Assembly: GCF_003323735.1 (NCBI RefSeq)
Contig: NZ_QOIM01000040.1
Coordinates: 399,607 to 463,606 of the forward strand
From: Streptomyces reniochalinae
GTDB lineage: Bacteria; Actinomycetota; Actinomycetes; Streptomycetales; Streptomycetaceae
Length of the DNA stretch: 64,000 bases
Reading direction: 5' to 3'
Position 1 is the stretch's first letter; every line of letters starts with the position of its first letter. Shown here piece after piece: positions 60,024 through 64,000 of the stretch. The notes below the pieces were generated by a model that was not told the DNA's origin, ran no database searches, and was given only the letters and a program-made list of their open reading frames with translations. The translations under genes were made by a program, and so were the position numbers.

Positions 60024-60844
60024 GTAGCCGCCCCTCGGCCGTCGTCGGGCCTGCGGCCCTGGACGGCGTACAGGACGCTGGAGGCCGCACGGAAGCCCGG
60101 GTCCCGCATCAGCGCCCTGACCCGTGCGAGCTCGTCGCGCGTCATGCCCGCGGCCAGCAGCTGGTACTGGAGGTGGTAGGTGTGGTGCAGCTGTAGCTGG
60201 AGGCCGGGCGAGTCGGAGGTGCGCAGCTCGATGCGGGGCCGCACGTCGAGGTCCACGAGCCCGGCCGCGCGCAGCGCCGTGGGCACCTGCCGCCCCCAGT
60301 GGGGGTCGCCGCCGCCCGCGCGGAAGACGGCGCACTTGGCGTCCAGGAACTTCTCGTAGACCCGGGCCGACTCCTCGTCGGGTGTCAGCAGCGGCGGCTC
60401 GTAGGAGGTGTCGAACTCCTCGACGTGCAGCACCCCGCCAGGGGCCAGGGACCGTACCAGCTTGCCCAGCACCGCGGTGCGTTCGGGCAGGTGCTGGAGC
60501 ACCAGCCGGGCGACGACCAGGTCGTAGGCCGCCTCGGGGAGCGGGTCGGTGGCCGCGTCGTGCGCGAGCGCCGTCAAACCGGCCCTGGCGGCGATGTGGT
60601 GCGGCTTGACGTCGGTGGCCGTGACATGGCCGCCGGGCAGCACCCGCTCGGCGAGCCAGTGCGCGACCGTGCCGCCTCCCGCACCGATCTCCAGACACCG
60701 CCAGCCCGGCGCCACCCGGGCCGCGGTCAGGTGCGCGAACGTGGCGGTGTCGTAGGCGGCGGCCAGACAGCGGTGCTGTTCGCGGCTGTGCTCGGTGTCG
60801 TTGTCGAACGCGTAACGCGCCGCCTGCGTCAGTGTGTCGGCCAC
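60020..60844 (-). CDS. SAM-dependent methyltransferase of five-gene operon
   Basis: 274 residues. Motif I CLEIGAGGGTVAHWLAERV (near residue 50), ATDVKPHHI, YDLVVARLVLQHLPER and LAPGGVLHVEEFD form a complete class-I SAM fold; the C-terminal part (HHTYHLQYQLLAAGM) is of the kind seen in natural-product methyltransferases. GTG at 60844 follows AAAGGACGG. It is 46 bp after the ligase at 60891, the only gap in the operon, and overlaps the next gene by GTGA. Confidence 0.85.
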   Translation of the reverse strand: MADTLTQAARYAFDNDTEHSREQHRCLAAAYDTATFAHLTAARVAPGWRCLEIGAGGGTVAHWLAERVLPGGHVTATDVKPHHIAARAGLTALAHDAATDPLPEAAYDLVVARLVLQHLPERTAVLGKLVRSLAPGGVLHVEEFDTSYEPPLLTPDEESARVYEKFLDAKCAVFRAGGGDPHWGRQVPTALRAAGLVDLDVRPRIELRTSDSPGLQLQLHHTYHLQYQLLAAGMTRDELARVRALMRDPGFRAASSVLYAVQGRRPDDGRGAAT

Positions 60845-60890
60845 GGTGTACCGTCCTTTCTCGTTACGCCAGGACCCGGTGCGCGGCTCG

Positions 60891-62468
60891 TCACGTCCAC
60901 CGTCCCGAGCCCACCGTCTCGCCGCTCCCGGTCAGCTGCCGCAGCAGCGCCGTGCGGCGTACCTTCCCCGTGCCGGTGCGCGGCACCTGATCCCACGTCA
61001 GCGCCACGGGCTCGCCCAGCGGCGGCAGGTCCCGCACCGCCCGGTCCCAGGCGGCGCGGTCCAGCAGGCCGTCCTGGGTGACGACGACCGGCAGCGGAGC
61101 GCGCCCCGAGGGGCTCAGCAGCACGCACTCGGCGGCCTCGGGCAGCCGGTCCTCCAGCAGGTCCTCGGTGCGCAGGCAGCTCAGGCCCGGGGTGTGGTCC
61201 ACCTCGCGGTCCAACAGCTCCACACTGCCGTCGCCGCGCAGGCGCCCCAGGTCGCCGGTGTTCCACCAGGCGCCGTGCCGCTTGGCCGCCCAGCGCTCGT
61301 TCTCGCCCACGTATCCGGTGGCGCAGGCGGACGTGCGGGCCAGCACCAGCCCGGCCTGTCCGCGGCCCAGCGTGCGGAACGTGTCGGGGTCGACGACGCG
61401 CAGCCGGGTCTTGCCGGGTACCGGACGGCCCACGCCCCGCGCCTCGGAGGTGTGCGCGACGGACCGCCGGGTGTGGAAGCGGAACGTCAGCGGGCCCGTC
61501 TCCGTCTGCCCCCAGCCCTGCATCCACAGCGGCGCACGGTGCGCGGTGGCCCGCAGGTAGGCGCGGAGGGTCGGTGGATGCATCGCGTCGTAGGTGCTGA
61601 TGAACAGCCGCACCCGGCGGAAGGGGTTGTCGAGGCGGGCGGTCAGCGGCTGGAAGCGGACGTAGGCGGAGGGGAGCGCCTCCACGAGGGTCGGCGGGTG
61701 GGCGCGCAGGAGGGGATCGGCCACGTCGGGGTCCTGCGTGGTGAGGATGGCGATCTCGGCCGGGTCCAGGCACAGCGCGCTCGCCGTCCAGCAGAACGTC
61801 CTGCCGTGGGCGAACGCGTTGGCGTTGACGAGGGTGTCGTCGCGCCGCACACCGATCCGCGGGTACCGCACGGTCTCGAACCTGGCCAGCTTCCCGATGA
61901 TGGTGCGGGTCGAGTGCGCCACCAGCTTCGGCACCCCGGTGGTGCCGGACGTGTGGTTGATGACCAGCGGCTCGTCGTCGTGCCGCAGGTGAGGGGCAGG
62001 CGCCGGGATGCCGGCCACGTCGGCCAGGCCGAGGGCGCCGGGCGCGGAGCCGTCCAGGAGGAGGACGGCGTGCGCCAGGCCCGGGGGTTCGGCCGCGCGC
62101 AGCGCCTCCCACAGCGCGGCGGTGGTGACCAGCAGCGCGGGCCGCAGCCGCCGCAACAGCGTGACCAGCCACTGGTGCGGCAGCTGCGCGGACAGCTGCG
62201 CGGGGACGGCGCCGACGCGCACGGCCGCGCACGCCAGCACGTCGTAGTCCCAGTGGTTGGGCTTGACGATCGCCACCCTGTCCGAGGGCCCCGCGCCCGC
62301 CGCGGCGAACCAGCCGGCGGCCCGCCGCACCAGGGTGGCGAGCTCCGGCACGGTGTAGCTGGTCGCCTCCTCCGTGCCGATGTCGAAGGGCCGGTCGAGG
62401 TGGAAGCGGGTGGCGACTCCCCGGGCGGCGCACTCGTCGAAGAGGACACCCATGTCGTGCGGTTTCAC
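60891..62468 (-). CDS. Adenylate-forming ligase, second gene of five-gene operon
   Basis: 525 residues of the ANL superfamily. It has the standard P-loop NHTSGTTGVPKLVAHS (near residue 175), MQGWGQTETGPLTF, GAWWNTGDLGRL, the hinge DREVDHTPG and the PRTGTGKVRRTAL catalytic Lys. The hinge and A8 region are less conserved than usual. VLFDECAARGVATRFHLDRP opens the protein. GTG at 62468 overlaps the stop of the FAD-enzyme gene. The acid substrate is unknown; the acid pocket cannot be decoded by eye. Confidence 0.84.
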   Translation of the reverse strand: MKPHDMGVLFDECAARGVATRFHLDRPFDIGTEEATSYTVPELATLVRRAAGWFAAAGAGPSDRVAIVKPNHWDYDVLACAAVRVGAVPAQLSAQLPHQWLVTLLRRLRPALLVTTAALWEALRAAEPPGLAHAVLLLDGSAPGALGLADVAGIPAPAPHLRHDDEPLVINHTSGTTGVPKLVAHSTRTIIGKLARFETVRYPRIGVRRDDTLVNANAFAHGRTFCWTASALCLDPAEIAILTTQDPDVADPLLRAHPPTLVEALPSAYVRFQPLTARLDNPFRRVRLFISTYDAMHPPTLRAYLRATAHRAPLWMQGWGQTETGPLTFRFHTRRSVAHTSEARGVGRPVPGKTRLRVVDPDTFRTLGRGQAGLVLARTSACATGYVGENERWAAKRHGAWWNTGDLGRLRGDGSVELLDREVDHTPGLSCLRTEDLLEDRLPEAAECVLLSPSGRAPLPVVVTQDGLLDRAAWDRAVRDLPPLGEPVALTWDQVPRTGTGKVRRTALLRQLTGSGETVGSGRWT

Positions 62469-63874
62469 TCGGTCTCCTTCCCGCCGCCCACCAGGGCGCC
62501 GGAGACGGAACGGCGGTGCGCGGGGCCCGGCCCGGGCCGGGCCGGACGGGGCCGCACCGTGGCCAGGACCCGGGAGGCCGCCAGCGCGCCCGCGCGTACG
62601 GCACCCTCGCTGGCGGGCCGCAGGGTCAGCCAGTCCCCGGCGTACTCCACGGGCCGCACCGGACGCCGGGCGAACGCCGCGCGGTGGTGGAGCGCCTGCG
62701 GGGTGGCCTCGGGCAGCCCGTGGGCGAAGCCGTGCACGAAGGTTTCGGTGCAGGCCCGGTGCAGGCCGGGCACGTACGGTTCGGCCGCGGCCACGAGCCG
62801 GTCGGCGACCTCCTTGTCCGGTGCGCGCAGCAGCGCGGGCAGCTGTCCGGGCGCGGCCATCAGCGTCAGCAGCCCCTTGCCCGCGGGCGCACGAGCAGGG
62901 TGCTTGGCGTGGTCGACGATGATGCCGGACAGCACGCTCTCCTCGGCGGCGGGCGTCAGCAGCACGTACAGCGGCCGCGGCGACGGCGGTGCCAGCGGCC
63001 GGTCCAGCAGGCAACTCACCTTCAGCACGGGCGTGAACGTGCACGCCGTCAGGAACGGCAGCTCGTCAGCGGGCGCGTTGGCGTGCAGGCGCGCCGCGAC
63101 CGGTGCGGGGACGGCCAGCACGACCGCGCGCGCCGTCACCTCGCCGTCGGCCAGCCGCACCCGGGCGAAACCCGGCTCGGAGACGACCTCGCGCACCGGG
63201 GCACCGGTGACGACGTCGAGGTCTTCGGCGAGCCGCCGCGTCAACAGGTCCATGCCGTCCCGGTAGGTGCGCCAGCGCTCGGTGGTGCCGACCGACCGCA
63301 GCAGGCTCAGCAACGGCGCGGCGCAGGAGTGCTCCGTGCGCCACCCGAAGAAGTTGCCCGCGACGGGCTGGAGCAGGTAGTCGTGCAGGTCAGGGTGGTA
63401 GCGGTGGGCGAACTCCGCCACCGTCGCGGCGCCCGCAGGCGTGCGCTCGGGGCGGTCGCCGTCGAAGGCGGAGCCGTGCCGGGCCAGCCACGCGGTGAGC
63501 CGCAGCAGATCGAGGCGGGCGCGGGGGGCCAGCCCGGCGCCGGTGACGGGGGCGTTGCGGGCGGCCACCCCGGGATGGGCACGCCCGTGGCGCCACACCC
63601 CGATCGACTCGCCGATCAGCGGCACGTCCTCGGCCGGTACGCCGAGCCGCCGCAGCAGCTCCCAGGTGGCGCGGTAGCCGTGCTCGGAGATCTGTTCGGC
63701 CCCCTCGTCGACCGTCCAGCCGCCGTGGCGGAAGCTGTGCATCCGCCCGCCCACCTCGTCGCGCTCCTCCAGCACCCGCACCCGCAGCCCGGCGCGCCGC
63801 AACTCGTGCGCGGCCGTCAGCCCCGCGACGCCCGCCCCGACGACCACGGCGTCCAGCTCGGGGCGCCCGCTCAC
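62465..63874 (-). CDS. FAD-dependent amine oxidase/protoporphyrinogen-oxidase-like enzyme
   Basis: 469 residues. VVVGAGVAGLTAAHELRRAG and the acidic RVLEERDEVGGRMHSF form the N-terminal FAD site; VVTGAPVREVV and AVVLAVPAPVAARL are the usual central strands, and EYAGDWLTLRPASEGAVRAGALAA the C-terminal FAD contact (quoted in part as DWLTLRPASEGAVRAGALAA). This fold includes amine oxidases, desaturases and HemG-like enzymes. GTG at 63874 has AAGGTAGG upstream. It is the first gene of the operon, and its stop overlaps the ligase start. It would oxidise an amine or a C-C bond of the intermediate. Confidence 0.83.
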   Translation of the reverse strand: MSGRPELDAVVVGAGVAGLTAAHELRRAGLRVRVLEERDEVGGRMHSFRHGGWTVDEGAEQISEHGYRATWELLRRLGVPAEDVPLIGESIGVWRHGRAHPGVAARNAPVTGAGLAPRARLDLLRLTAWLARHGSAFDGDRPERTPAGAATVAEFAHRYHPDLHDYLLQPVAGNFFGWRTEHSCAAPLLSLLRSVGTTERWRTYRDGMDLLTRRLAEDLDVVTGAPVREVVSEPGFARVRLADGEVTARAVVLAVPAPVAARLHANAPADELPFLTACTFTPVLKVSCLLDRPLAPPSPRPLYVLLTPAAEESVLSGIIVDHAKHPARAPAGKGLLTLMAAPGQLPALLRAPDKEVADRLVAAAEPYVPGLHRACTETFVHGFAHGLPEATPQALHHRAAFARRPVRPVEYAGDWLTLRPASEGAVRAGALAASRVLATVRPRPARPGPGPAHRRSVSGALVGGGKETE

Positions 63875-63929
63875 GCGGCCCTACCTTCTTGAGCGCGTCC
63901 CGGGAGTTCGCGACTCTGGGACAGCGCGG

Positions 63930-63996
63930 GTGGGGCAGGGATGGTTTTCATGCTGGCTGCCCTCGATGGCTCAGGTGGCTGATCCCCCTGCCCCAC
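63930..63996. repeat. 11-bp inverted repeat 67 bp across, upstream of five-gene operon
   Basis: GTGGGGCAGGG (63930-63940) is the exact reverse complement of CCCTGCCCCAC (63986-63996). It lies 56-122 bp upstream of the FAD-enzyme start. It could be a paired operator or an RNA stem in the leader, but the window ends here. Confidence 0.4.
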
Positions 63997-64000
63997 CACT

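Noticed and set aside
56584..60090. Single fusion protein of 1168 residues joining the CoA-transferase region to the ligase
   Set aside because: The codons before 58266 are out of frame with the real CoA-transferase. The GTGA overlap at 58263-58266 and the family start show two separate genes.

Overview
The window is chromosomal DNA from a Streptomyces-like actinomycete. Coding third positions are overwhelmingly G or C, GTG and TTG starts are common, genes overlap as ATGA or GTGA, Tat-type signals are frequent, and the families present (SigB/SigF-type sigma factor, ROK regulators, NsrR-type Rrf2 regulator, EboA/EboE proteins) are typical of that genus.

Layout. 0-9 kb: the 3' end of a sigma-factor gene, a lysine-free aminotransferase-fold protein, two metallo-beta-lactamase-fold hydrolases, a DedA protein, a membrane-anchored phosphatase-like protein, a fatty-acid desaturase preceded by a perfect 30-bp palindrome, and a YrhK protein. 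9-15.4 kb: an NsrR-like regulator fused to the tail of a flavohaemoglobin, a pterin dehydratase, an aldo/keto reductase, a long-chain acyl-CoA ligase, a bile-acid:sodium-symporter-family protein and FdhD. 15.5-27 kb: a sugar locus with a ROK repressor, a complete ribose-type ABC importer, a Gfo/Idh/MocA oxidoreductase, a TIM-barrel isomerase, a secreted PQQ-type dehydrogenase with PKD and carbohydrate-binding modules, and a secreted ThuA/DUF1080 protein. 27.2-35.7 kb: an eight-gene, mostly start-stop-overlapping operon that is an actinobacterial version of the ebo cluster (EboC-like UbiA, EboA, EboB-like TatD, EboE, EboF-like phosphodiesterase). It carries an inositol-3-phosphate-synthase-like gene where other ebo clusters carry the dehydroquinate-synthase-like EboD, plus two extra TIM barrels.

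35.8-39 kb: a tRNA-Leu(GAG) followed by a lower-GC, decayed stretch: recombinase remnant, frameshifted secreted-protein gene, Rhs C-terminal toxin fragment with an intact immunity-like gene, and IS3- and IS5-type transposase scraps. 39-46 kb: a form-II CO-dehydrogenase-like (CoxM-S-L-G) operon with a MarR regulator and a candidate MarR site, then a sugar-porter MFS transporter. 46-56.6 kb: a small secreted cysteine-containing peptide, a NUDIX fragment, an ABC exporter with a repeat-coded tail, a methyltransferase, a lipoprotein hydrolase and a two-component system that share a duplicated promoter module, a PGPGW-type membrane protein and a Tat-exported phospholipase C. 56.6-63.9 kb: a five-gene reverse-strand operon coupled by GTGA overlaps (FAD oxidoreductase, two adenylate-forming ligases, methyltransferase, class-III CoA-transferase), probably making or modifying an unidentified small molecule.

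The sugar and ebo-like blocks lie next to each other on the same strand and both consist of cyclitol/sugar-type enzymes, so they may act on related substrates. The strongest candidates for undescribed biology are the ebo-like operon, the five-gene operon at the right end, the NsrR-Hmp fusion and the duplicated two-component promoter module.
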